From the NCBI GenBank assembly GCA_002408085.1, contig DHQL01000010.1, forward strand, positions 160,096-224,095: a DNA stretch of 64,000 nt, read 5' to 3'. This document shows, in pieces, positions 52,170-59,824 of this stretch. The stretch is from Spirochaeta sp. UBA5339. GTDB lineage: Bacteria; Spirochaetota; Spirochaetia; DSM-2461. Every line of letters begins with the position of its first letter. Positions within the stretch are counted from its first letter, which is position 1. The notes under the pieces are model-generated. The model was not told where the DNA came from. It was given only the letters and a program-made list of their open reading frames with translations, and did not search any database. A program made the translations under genes and the position numbers.

Positions 52170-53027
52170 CTAGAAAGTTACTTCATCAGAATCGTGTCCT
52201 GACCCGCCGAAGTACTCAAGGCTGTTGATCACCTTCATATCATCACCGGAAATTTCAAAGTCGAAAACATCGCCATTCTCGATTATTCTTGAGGGGGTAA
52301 CAGACTTTGGCAGAGGAAGCACTCCATTCTGCAGGCACCAGCGTATACAGATCTGAGCAACGGATTTTCCGTATTTCTCACCCATGGAAAGTAAGTCGGG
52401 ATTCTCAAGCATTCTGCCGCTTCCCAAAGGACTCCAGGCTTCAATAAGAATATCATTCTCCCTGCAGAAGGAGACTGTCTCCTCCTGCATCATTCCCGGA
52501 TGGAACTCAATCTGATTTACCATGGGCTTCACTTCAGTTTCCATCAGGGCTTTCAGATGATGGGGTTTAAAGTTGGAAACACCGATGGATTTAATCTTTC
52601 CGGCCTTGTAGAGCTCAGTCATAGCCTTCCAGGTGCTGAGATTGAGCTCTTCCCAGTTTTCAAACTGTTTCTTTACGGCTGGCCAGTGGATAAGGTAGAG
52701 ATCCAGATAGTCCAGTTTCAGATCATTAAGGGTTCTGTCGAAGGCCTGCAGGGTATTCTCATAACCCCGCATTCTGTTCCATACCTTGCTGGTTACAAAC
52801 AGCTCCTCCCGGGCAATACCCGACTCAATAATTCCCCGGCCGACGCTCAGCTCATTTTTATACACCGCAGCAGCGTCTATATGACGGTAACCTGACTCTA
52901 TCGCCGCCTTTACGGCGGCCACAGCAGTTTCGCCGTCGGGGGTCTGCCAGGTTCCATATCCCACACAGGGTATCTTTTTGCCATTGTTCAATACATAAGA
53001 GTCTTTGATGTTTTTCACTTCTTCCAT
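52170..53027 (-). CDS. Aldo/keto reductase, 2,5-diketogluconate reductase-like
   Basis: A 285-residue aldo/keto reductase of the AKR5-like class. Visible are IPCVGYGTWQ near 19-28, Asp/Tyr in HIDAAAVYKNE, Lys in VTSKVWN and His in YLIHWP, followed by GVSNFKPHHL. These enzymes reduce sugar-derived or small aldehydes and ketones with NADPH. The gene lies 40 bases after the lactate-dehydrogenase-fold gene on the same strand and shares its terminator, so the two likely act in one pathway of hydroxy/oxo-acid or sugar-acid reduction. Confidence 0.9.
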   Translation of the reverse strand: MEEVKNIKDSYVLNNGKKIPCVGYGTWQTPDGETAVAAVKAAIESGYRHIDAAAVYKNELSVGRGIIESGIAREELFVTSKVWNRMRGYENTLQAFDRTLNDLKLDYLDLYLIHWPAVKKQFENWEELNLSTWKAMTELYKAGKIKSIGVSNFKPHHLKALMETEVKPMVNQIEFHPGMMQEETVSFCRENDILIEAWSPLGSGRMLENPDLLSMGEKYGKSVAQICIRWCLQNGVLPLPKSVTPSRIIENGDVFDFEISGDDMKVINSLEYFGGSGHDSDEVTF

Positions 53028-53067
53028 CCTTACTTATCAGATCATTCCTTTATAAGACAGTTGTATA

Positions 53068-54003
53068 TTATATATTAAGAACAGGAATATGGGAGCGCAT
53101 TTCAAGGGCGATCTCTTTGAGCTTGGCCATTTCTTCATCTCCGAAGGGGTGTTCAAGAATCCGCTCCACACCATTCTGACCGATAACGGCGGGAACACTC
53201 AGGACAACATCCTCAACGCCGTACTCGCCCTGAAGCATGACTCCCACCGGCAGAATGGAACGTTCGTTGATCGAGATGGCCTGAATGATTCTGAAAACAC
53301 TGGCGGCAATGCCGTGGGTGGTATTCATCTTCCTCCGGAAGATCTCAAGACCTGCACTCTTTACGGAGTCCAGCAGCTCATCGGGATCGATCCGGTCGAT
53401 GCCGTTTGAATCACAGTAGTAATCGGCGGACTGACCGGCAATGCTGACCAGACTCATAGGAATAAAGCAGAGGCTGCCGTGTTCTCCCAGCACATAGCCG
53501 AAGATATTCTTAGGGTCCAGATCAACACGTCCAGCCACAATGGACATAAGACGGGCGGTATCAACCACGCAGCCGGAACTGATCACCTTTGAGGGAGCAT
53601 ATCCTGTATGTTTGATTATACTGTGAGCCACGATATCACAGGGATTGGTTACAACGATGACCACAGCATCGGGTGCATGGGGCTCCACCTGTCTCATAAT
53701 ATCAACGCCGATTTTTCCGTTGATCTCGTTCAGCTCCATCCGGCTCTGACCCACCTTGATCTGTGCTCCCGCGGTAAGAACAATAATATCGGAACCTGTG
53801 AAATCAGAGTAGTCAGTTCCAACGGTTATCTTTGTATTTTTTGAGAAGGTCAGAGACTGGGTATGGATAAAGTCCCATGCCTCCCCTTCCGCCTTCTCTC
53901 GATTAATATCGAAAATCATCAGTTCCTTCAGACTCCCGAGGTTCAGCAGGAAACTGCAAACACCGACGCCCACACTTCCGGCGCCGATTACAGATATCTT
54001 CAT
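53068..54003 (-). CDS. L-lactate dehydrogenase-fold 2-hydroxyacid dehydrogenase
   Basis: A 311-residue enzyme of the LDH/MDH family. NAD binding is shown by GAGSVGVG near 7-14 and Asp32. The catalytic set is present: Arg88 (IKVGQSR), Asp148/Arg151 (VVDTAR) and His175 (GEHG), with TTHGIA near 240. The residue that sets substrate type is Gln in LDH and Arg in MDH. Here it aligns with Ile82 (AQIKVG), as in hydroxyisocaproate dehydrogenases. It may therefore reduce larger 2-oxoacids instead of pyruvate. The ATG at 54003 has GGAGG at five bases. First gene of a two-gene unit with the aldo/keto reductase. Confidence 0.88.
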   Translation of the reverse strand: MKISVIGAGSVGVGVCSFLLNLGSLKELMIFDINREKAEGEAWDFIHTQSLTFSKNTKITVGTDYSDFTGSDIIVLTAGAQIKVGQSRMELNEINGKIGVDIMRQVEPHAPDAVVIVVTNPCDIVAHSIIKHTGYAPSKVISSGCVVDTARLMSIVAGRVDLDPKNIFGYVLGEHGSLCFIPMSLVSIAGQSADYYCDSNGIDRIDPDELLDSVKSAGLEIFRRKMNTTHGIAASVFRIIQAISINERSILPVGVMLQGEYGVEDVVLSVPAVIGQNGVERILEHPFGDEEMAKLKEIALEMRSHIPVLNI

Positions 54004-54089
54004 ATATGCCTCCAGATATGGAAACATTTTATCCCATTCAGCGCAACATGAACAATATATTCAATGGACATAGTGAGCTGGGAAGTGAG

Positions 54090-54491
54090 CTACTCCAGGG
54101 ATCTGAGATTCTCATCAATAATGCTGCAGAAGCGCCTGACGCTGCTGTTTTCCGTCTCCTTCAGCCATGCCAGGGAGTAGTCCAGATACATCTCTTCGCT
54201 GTCCACATCCACATAGGCAATATTGGGATCATTATCGATCTTGAAAGTTCTGGGAAGAGACCCTCCGGAACCAAGTACAACAACATCTGCCTTGATGGTC
54301 TCCTTGACCTTTTTCATCAGACTTTCACGGGGTGCGGCAGCCGCTGTCACACCGGCTGTTTCTGCAGCAGCCTCACTCCTGTCCGGTGAACAGGCAGTGA
54401 GAACACTTGCACCGGCAATCCCGACGCCCCCCGCAGCGGTTCCCTTAAGAAAATCTCTTCTGGAAATTCCTGAACCTTTCTCTTTCTCCAT
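54090..54491 (-). pseudogene. Remnant of a Tat-exported FAD-dependent oxidoreductase
   Basis: 133 residues. A twin-arginine signal (SRRDFLKGTAAGG, then VLTAC) is followed by ADVVVLGSGGS, the first strand and glycine loop of an FAD-binding Rossmann domain. The rest of that fold is absent. The sequence jumps to a stretch that resembles an interior helix of fumarate-reductase-like flavoproteins (MYLDYSLAWLKETENSSVRRF) and stops soon after. Intact relatives are several hundred residues longer. I read this as an internally deleted and C-terminally truncated gene. A small intact Tat-exported protein is the alternative. A tatA gene starts divergently 281 bp away. Confidence 0.6.
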
Positions 54492-54707
54492 ATATTTCTC
54501 CCTGATTTTAATCATTGAAAATTTATGGATATGATTTTATCTATTTATCTTTCCTTTGGGAAATTGTATATTCCGATATGGTTTTAGGCATTTCCTATTA
54601 CCGCCCGTGTTCTATGGAATCAAACTGTGCCTTCAGCACTCCACCAGGAACATATTGAGTGCTGACAGCCTGGTCGGGGATGACATTTTTAAAATCTGAA
54701 GATACTA

Positions 54708-54748
54708 TTGCCGGGATTACCGGCAAGGCCTGAAAGCCTGTCGGCAAC
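54708..54748 (+). promoter_or_regulatory. Structured leader of tatA
   Basis: TTGCCGG (54708-54714) pairs with CCGGCAA (54720-54726) around a five-base loop. AGGC/GCCT forms a second small hairpin, and a repeat of the first arm (TCGGCAA) follows at 54741-54747, so two pairings compete. The ribosome site starts about 12 bases later. No known riboswitch consensus is recognised. Confidence 0.4.
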
Positions 54749-54772
54749 ACCACTGAATAAGGAGGATTCCAT

Positions 54773-54946
54773 ATGATAGGAACCACAGAAATAGTTGTAA
54801 TAGCTGCAACAGGCATGGTCCTTTTTGGCGCATCTGCCCTGCCGAAGTTTGCCAGATCCATCGGTCAGGCCAAAAAAGAGCTCGAGAAGGGGATGAAAGA
54901 GGGCTGCGACACCGAAGAAAAAGAAGAGAAATCATCAGAAAAATAA
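54773..54946 (+). CDS. tatA: Sec-independent translocase subunit TatA
   Basis: A 57-residue protein. It has a short outer N-terminus and a single membrane helix (EIVVIAATGMVLFGA), then the hinge and amphipathic helix LPKFARSIGQAKKELEKGMK, then a charged tail (EEKEEKSSEK). FGA..LP..ARS.G is the TatA/E signature. TatA oligomers form the passage for folded twin-arginine substrates with TatC. The ATG has AAGGAGG at seven bases. No tatC is in the window. The divergent neighbour is a truncated Tat-signal flavoprotein, so this tatA may have been dedicated to that substrate. Confidence 0.9.
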   Translation: MIGTTEIVVIAATGMVLFGASALPKFARSIGQAKKELEKGMKEGCDTEEKEEKSSEK

Positions 54947-54964
54947 GTCCGGGCCCCTGTTTAC

Positions 54965-55945
54965 TCAGGGGGTTCTGAAGGTCTGAAGCATCAGCGGAAG
55001 ATACCAGGACTCAAGGCGGCGGTTCATCAGATAACCGCAGTGCCCCCCTCTCTTCTGCAAAATAAAGCGGACTGCCGGACTCTTCTCTATTGCCGCAATA
55101 TCAGCTGATGGAATGATAGGATCATCCTCTGAGGTCAGTAGGGTCAGAGGAAGGGTAACATCCTCGAGCCATCCCTTCTTCAGTGTATAGTGACCGAAAT
55201 ACTCCTTCAGAGAACCAAAGTCGGTGTACTTCTTCAAAAGAAGGTCCGTCATGGGAATGCACTCTTTCTGAGTGAGGATGGAGCTGAAGTCATAGAGTTC
55301 AGGAAAGAGTTCCTGCTTGATCTCAAGAGACTTTTTCCATTTTTTCAGAAAGTAGCCCCTGATCAGAGGTGTTTCATCGACCCTTCTTGTGGAATCAAAG
55401 GGGTCTACCGGTGGATTCACTGCAAAGATCTGCTTCAAACCCTTCCAGGACTCTTCGGAGGCCCTTTTCGCCACACGGATTGAAAAGTTTGCTCCCATTG
55501 AGAATCCCGCCAGAAATCCCTGTCCGTCCGGAGAGAATAGACGAATAATTTCCTTTACAGCCCCATAGACCTCATCGATAAGGGTTCCCAGAAAGAAACC
55601 CTTATTCAGATGGTGACTTGTACCGTGATCCCGCATATTCAGACGGAAAACATTAAAGCCATGCCGGTAGAGAGAACGGCCTGTACTGACCATATAGGCG
55701 GAGCGTTCACTCCCCTCCCAGCCGTGTAAGAGAATGACAAGTCCCTTCGCCCCGGAGGGCTGTTCTGACAAAAAGCCCTGAAGCCTGATACCGCTGCCGG
55801 CATCGATGATCTTTTCCCGGCAGTTATTTTCAAAATCACCGGTTCCCCGGTTTCTGAACTTAGCGCTGTTCAGAAGAGTCTGAGCCATCCCGGACTGCAT
55901 ATACCAGGGCGGTGAAAAAGCATTTCGGCTTAAATTTCCGTTCAT
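54965..55945 (-). CDS. Alpha/beta hydrolase, YheT-like
   Basis: A 326-residue hydrolase of the COG0429 (YheT) type. VILLHGWEGS near 70-79 forms the oxyanion region, the nucleophile elbow GFSMGAN lies near 146-152, Asp in TSEDDPIIP near 272 and His in GGHCGYL near 299 complete the triad. No signal peptide is evident, so it should be cytoplasmic. Substrates of the family are poorly known (esters, lipids). It converges with tatA, with only 18 bases between, where a short CCCCTG/CAGGGG hairpin lies. Confidence 0.87.
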   Translation of the reverse strand: MNGNLSRNAFSPPWYMQSGMAQTLLNSAKFRNRGTGDFENNCREKIIDAGSGIRLQGFLSEQPSGAKGLVILLHGWEGSERSAYMVSTGRSLYRHGFNVFRLNMRDHGTSHHLNKGFFLGTLIDEVYGAVKEIIRLFSPDGQGFLAGFSMGANFSIRVAKRASEESWKGLKQIFAVNPPVDPFDSTRRVDETPLIRGYFLKKWKKSLEIKQELFPELYDFSSILTQKECIPMTDLLLKKYTDFGSLKEYFGHYTLKKGWLEDVTLPLTLLTSEDDPIIPSADIAAIEKSPAVRFILQKRGGHCGYLMNRRLESWYLPLMLQTFRTP

Positions 55946-56073
55946 ATATTATTTTCCTGCCACTCAGTGTAATTAATTGGCTGTTAATTGAAAATACCGT
56001 TAACAAATATTCACAATTAAACTGTCAATACATGTTATACTAGCTCCTGCCTGTGTCAGTTCAGGACAAAATA

Positions 56074-57843
56074 ATGAAGGGTAATTTATTGCTGAAGCAA
56101 AATCTTTCCTTTTCCGGTCGCTTAATAAAAATCTTATTCAGTATTCTGGCTCTCTTTCTGATATTGGGAACGTTCAGCGGCTGCCGGCAGAACACGGACC
56201 AGACAGCTGTGGAGGCGGCAAAGGGCCATATGGATCTGCGCGGCAGATCCATGAACAACCCTATCCCTCTTAAGGGTGAGTGGGAATTCTACTGGATGGA
56301 GCTGCTGACTCCTTCAGATTTCCGGCAGAACATAAAAGAGCCTGTCGACTACTACTCGGTTCCCGGAATATGGAACGGCGAAGCAGTGTCCGACGGACCC
56401 CGGCCGGCTGAAGGTTACGGGACCTTCAGGATCACCGTCCTTGTGGATGATCCGGCTTTGATCTACGCAGTAAAGCTCAGGGAAGTACTTACGGCCTACA
56501 GGCTGTGGGTTAACGGCAGGGAGCTGCTGACGGCAGGTGTTGTGGGGAAAAACAGTGAAACATCAACGCCCCGGTACACCTCCGATTACTCCACCTTCAC
56601 AGCTGAAAGCGGCAGCATTGAACTGATTCTGCAAATCTCAAACTTTGATTATAAAGACGGAGGACTGCGGGATGTCCCCCTTCTGGGAACCGAAGAGCAT
56701 ATAGCAAAGCAGCACCTGAACAGCCTGATACTGAACTACATTCTCTTCGGAGCCCTTCTTATTATGGGACTCTATCACTTCAGCCTTTACGGACTGCGGA
56801 GAGAGGACAAATCCCCCCTCTATTTCGGAATATACTGCCTGATTATGACCTCCAGAATTCTGGTTACCAATGAGATGCAGGTAATGGAGATTATGCCCTG
56901 CCTCAGCTGGGAGAACCATCTTCGTGTTATCGTTCTGGGCTATTACATTGCTGCTCCTGTGTTCTTCACCTATATTTCGATCCTCTACCCAGATGAGTTC
57001 CCCAAAAGAATCATCAGAATCATGCAGATTACGGGGGCGGCTTTCAGCCTTGTTGTGATACTGTCTCCTCCTGCTCTATTTACAAAGACCGAATTGATCT
57101 ATCAGCTTATAATCCTGGCAGGAATAGTCTACCTCATATACGGGCTTGTCAGGGCAATTATCAACAGAAGAGATCAGGCTCTCCTTTTGATGATCGGCAT
57201 TATACTGATATCGGCAGCAACAATTAACGACATACTCTATGCACAGTATTTAAACACTTTTATTCCGAGTTTAGTTCCCCTCGGGCTTACACTGTTTATC
57301 CTGTTTCAGTCTTATATCATCTCTGCAAGATTCGCCAGGGCCTATGCAATCGCCAATACGGATATGCTGACCCAGATTCCCAACAGAAGAAGATTTATGG
57401 AGCAGTCGGAATCAGACTTTCACGGGGCGGAAGGCAGCAGAAAACCACTGAATGTACTTTTTATGGATATAGACCACTTCAAAGTGGTCAATGACAGATA
57501 CGGTCATGACAATGGAGACATTGTATTAAGACACTTTGCAAGCATACTGGAGTCAGTGGTGAAGAGTCCCGATTATATCGGAAGGCTGGGAGGTGAAGAG
57601 TTTGCCCTGATGGTTCATGGAAGTGAAGAAAGGGCCCTGCAGATTGCAGAGGAGATCCGCAGGAAGACCGGGGAAGCGGTGATTGAAGCCCAGGATTACA
57701 AGATACAGATAACAGTAAGCATCGGAATCTCATCCAACCAGGCAGCCGGAAATATCAGTCTGAAGAAACTCCTGAAGAGTGCCGATCAGTGCCTCTACAG
57801 GGCCAAGGAGAACGGACGTAACAGGGTTGAACTGCAGAAGTAA
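56074..57843 (+). CDS. 7TM-DISM membrane diguanylate cyclase
   Basis: A 589-residue signalling protein. An N-terminal hydrophobic segment ends in a lipobox-like TFSGC near residue 38. It is followed by a strand-rich extracellular 7TMR-DISM domain (about 55-210), seven membrane helices (about 215-420) and a GGDEF domain (about 425-589). The active loop is GGEEF and the substrate motif MDIDHFKVVND is intact, so it should make cyclic di-GMP. The inhibitory RxxD site five residues before GGEEF is KSPD here, so product inhibition may be weak. The ATG at 56074 has AGGA at seven bases. An HD-domain gene follows 13 bases later. Confidence 0.9.
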   Translation: MKGNLLLKQNLSFSGRLIKILFSILALFLILGTFSGCRQNTDQTAVEAAKGHMDLRGRSMNNPIPLKGEWEFYWMELLTPSDFRQNIKEPVDYYSVPGIWNGEAVSDGPRPAEGYGTFRITVLVDDPALIYAVKLREVLTAYRLWVNGRELLTAGVVGKNSETSTPRYTSDYSTFTAESGSIELILQISNFDYKDGGLRDVPLLGTEEHIAKQHLNSLILNYILFGALLIMGLYHFSLYGLRREDKSPLYFGIYCLIMTSRILVTNEMQVMEIMPCLSWENHLRVIVLGYYIAAPVFFTYISILYPDEFPKRIIRIMQITGAAFSLVVILSPPALFTKTELIYQLIILAGIVYLIYGLVRAIINRRDQALLLMIGIILISAATINDILYAQYLNTFIPSLVPLGLTLFILFQSYIISARFARAYAIANTDMLTQIPNRRRFMEQSESDFHGAEGSRKPLNVLFMDIDHFKVVNDRYGHDNGDIVLRHFASILESVVKSPDYIGRLGGEEFALMVHGSEERALQIAEEIRRKTGEAVIEAQDYKIQITVSIGISSNQAAGNISLKKLLKSADQCLYRAKENGRNRVELQK

Positions 57844-57856
57844 ATATGGAGGAACT

Positions 57857-58435
57857 GTGGACTACGACAGAATATTTGATTTTATTGTTGAACTGGACAA
57901 ATTGAAGGGGGTCTACAGAAAGTCCTATCTTTCAGATGGTTCAAGAAATGAAAACTCTGCAGAGCACAGCTGGCATCTGACCATTGCAGTTCTGATGCTC
58001 CATAAGGAGATTGATGACGAGATAGACCTGCTCAAGACCCTGAAAATGTCTCTTGTGCATGATATCTGCGAGATCGGTGCGGGAGATATCTCGGTTTTTG
58101 ACGAGGCAAGGGATGATATCCAGCCAGATGAAAAGGAGTATCTTACGGAGCTCTGCGGAAGATTTCCCGGAACCTTTACCGATGAACTTCTCACCCTCTG
58201 GGAGGAGTATGAAGCTCAGCAGTCCTGCGAGAGCCGCTGGGTCAAGGTTTTTGACCGGCTGCTCCCCTTCTGCATGAACCTTATCACAAAAGGCAGGTCC
58301 TGGCAGGAACAGGGAGTCATAAGGGATCAGGTACTGGCCATACATGAACCTATCAGAAAACAGGCCCCTGAAATGTTTAAGTGGATGGAGAAGAAATCAG
58401 CCGAAGCCGTTGCCAGAGGCTGGCTGAAAGAGTAA
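57857..58435 (+). CDS. HD-domain phosphohydrolase, HDDC2/5'-deoxynucleotidase-like
   Basis: A 192-residue metal-dependent phosphohydrolase. His in ENSAEHSWHL near 33-42, the HD pair in LVHDICEIGAGD near 65-76 and a later Asp in KVFDRLLPF fit the HDDC2/YfbR group, which dephosphorylates deoxynucleoside monophosphates. The start is a GTG at 57857 with GGAGG four bases before it. The gap to the cyclase gene is 13 bases, so the genes are co-transcribed. A role in cyclic di-GMP turnover is not implied, because HD-GYP residues are absent. Confidence 0.85.
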   Translation: MDYDRIFDFIVELDKLKGVYRKSYLSDGSRNENSAEHSWHLTIAVLMLHKEIDDEIDLLKTLKMSLVHDICEIGAGDISVFDEARDDIQPDEKEYLTELCGRFPGTFTDELLTLWEEYEAQQSCESRWVKVFDRLLPFCMNLITKGRSWQEQGVIRDQVLAIHEPIRKQAPEMFKWMEKKSAEAVARGWLKE

Positions 58436-58607
58436 AAACCCGCCTAAAAGGCAGTTTCAGTAGAGAAACACTATTCTCAATAATACAAACAATGTATTAT
58501 ATATTCATTGTTCCAGCCATGCTATTAAATGAACATATCCCTCTTCCGGAAGTACTGGCGGTAATAATCATTATAAAGGAGAGCTGTCAGCAACACTGGC
58601 AGATCAA

Positions 58608-59258
58608 ATGGAAAAAGAATCAATTCTTCAGGATCTGAAAAGATCCAATGCCATACTGACCGGAATAATTGAGAGCCCTCAAAATGTTGTTATCTTTGCT
58701 CTGGATGACAATTACCGCTACATCGCCTTTAACAGCAATCACAAAAAAACCATGAAGGCCATCTGGGGAGTGGACATTGAGCTTGGTATCAGCATGCTGG
58801 ACTATATAAGAACCGATGAGGACCGGAGCAAGGCAAAGTCCAATTTTGACAAAGCCCTGGAGGGAAGCTCCTTTATTGTTGAAGAGGAGTACGGTGATTC
58901 GGCTCTGGAAAGAAGATACTATCAGAATATCTACAACCCGATTACCGATGAAACGGGTAAACCAACGGGGCTGACCCTGATCCTCACTGATATAACAGAC
59001 CAGAAGAAACTCGAGTCAGAGAGAAACAAACTGATTGATGACCTGCAGCAGGCCCTTGATAAGGTAAAAATGCTCTCAGGCCTCCTGCCGGTCTGTTCCA
59101 GCTGCAAGAAGATTCGGGATGACAGCAATAACTGGCAGCCCATTGAAAACTATATTGATGAACATTCCGAGGCGAAGTTTTCTCACAGCATCTGCCCGGA
59201 GTGTGCCAAAAAGCTCTACCCCGGTCTGGATCTTGATTCCCTGAACAGAGAGGACTGA
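58608..59258 (+). CDS. PAS protein with C-terminal four-cysteine module
   Basis: A 216-residue soluble protein: a PAS domain (about 12-132, with NPITDETGKPTGLTLILTDI at the end), a short coiled coil (133-157) and a C-terminal module. The module holds LPVCSSCKKIRDD and SICPECAKKLYP. The four Cys (163, 166, 196, 199) suggest a bound zinc. This module is common at the ends of PAS and response-regulator proteins, but its function is not established. No kinase, cyclase or DNA-binding output is present. The ATG lacks a close ribosome site. An AAGGAG lies about 26 bases upstream with a small hairpin (TGTCAG/CTGGCA) between. Confidence 0.8.
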   Translation: MEKESILQDLKRSNAILTGIIESPQNVVIFALDDNYRYIAFNSNHKKTMKAIWGVDIELGISMLDYIRTDEDRSKAKSNFDKALEGSSFIVEEEYGDSALERRYYQNIYNPITDETGKPTGLTLILTDITDQKKLESERNKLIDDLQQALDKVKMLSGLLPVCSSCKKIRDDSNNWQPIENYIDEHSEAKFSHSICPECAKKLYPGLDLDSLNRED

Positions 59259-59274
59259 CATTAGGAACTGGGGA

Positions 59275-59730
59275 TCAGCTCCGCAGATCCCTTTTAAGAT
59301 TGGGGTTGTTCTGCAGAAGGTCGCTTATTCTCTGAAGCGGGATGTCCAGCTCCGCCAGAAGCCTCCTCTCTTCACCGCTTAAGGCTCCGTCTTGGTAGCC
59401 GCTGAAAAGATCATAGATCTCATGAATCACCCTCTCTCCGGCCCCGGTTGCATGAATATGCCGTCCGGTGCTGTAGCCTTCCGCAGACTTAACCACCGTA
59501 AGCTCAAGGTCCTCCAGCTTCTGAAGCATCTGTGAGCAGCGCTGCACGCTGTAGCCGCTGATCTGGGAGAGCCGGTACTGGGTCATTCCGGGATTCTCCT
59601 GAATGCTGGATAGGAGATAGTACTCGGGAGGGGTGACGGGAACAGGATAGTCCCTGAGGATCTTGTTCAGAATCCGGAACTGATAATTTCTGACCATCGA
59701 GATACTTCTGCCCAAGGACAACAGTTTCAT
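59275..59730 (-). CDS. MarR-family transcriptional regulator
   Basis: A 151-residue winged-helix regulator. The DNA-binding region (about 38-95) has MTQYRLSQISGYSVQRCSQMLQKLEDL. The wing and dimer helices follow. It is divergent from an AttH/CrtC-like lipoprotein gene over 94 bp, the natural control target. The inducer is unknown, often a phenolic or lipophilic compound in this family. Confidence 0.85.
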   Translation of the reverse strand: MKLLSLGRSISMVRNYQFRILNKILRDYPVPVTPPEYYLLSSIQENPGMTQYRLSQISGYSVQRCSQMLQKLEDLELTVVKSAEGYSTGRHIHATGAGERVIHEIYDLFSGYQDGALSGEERRLLAELDIPLQRISDLLQNNPNLKRDLRS

Positions 59731-59824
59731 GTTTGCTCCTAATTAATGAAGAAATTTAATTATACTCTAAAATACCGCACCGGTTTATTCTTCACGAAAG
59801 TATAGCAAATCCCAAGGAGATTAT

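Noticed and set aside
54700..54770. Cobalamin or cyclic di-GMP riboswitch ahead of tatA
   Set aside because: A few short matches (such as CACTG and CTGAAA) occur, but the conserved core order of these classes is missing.
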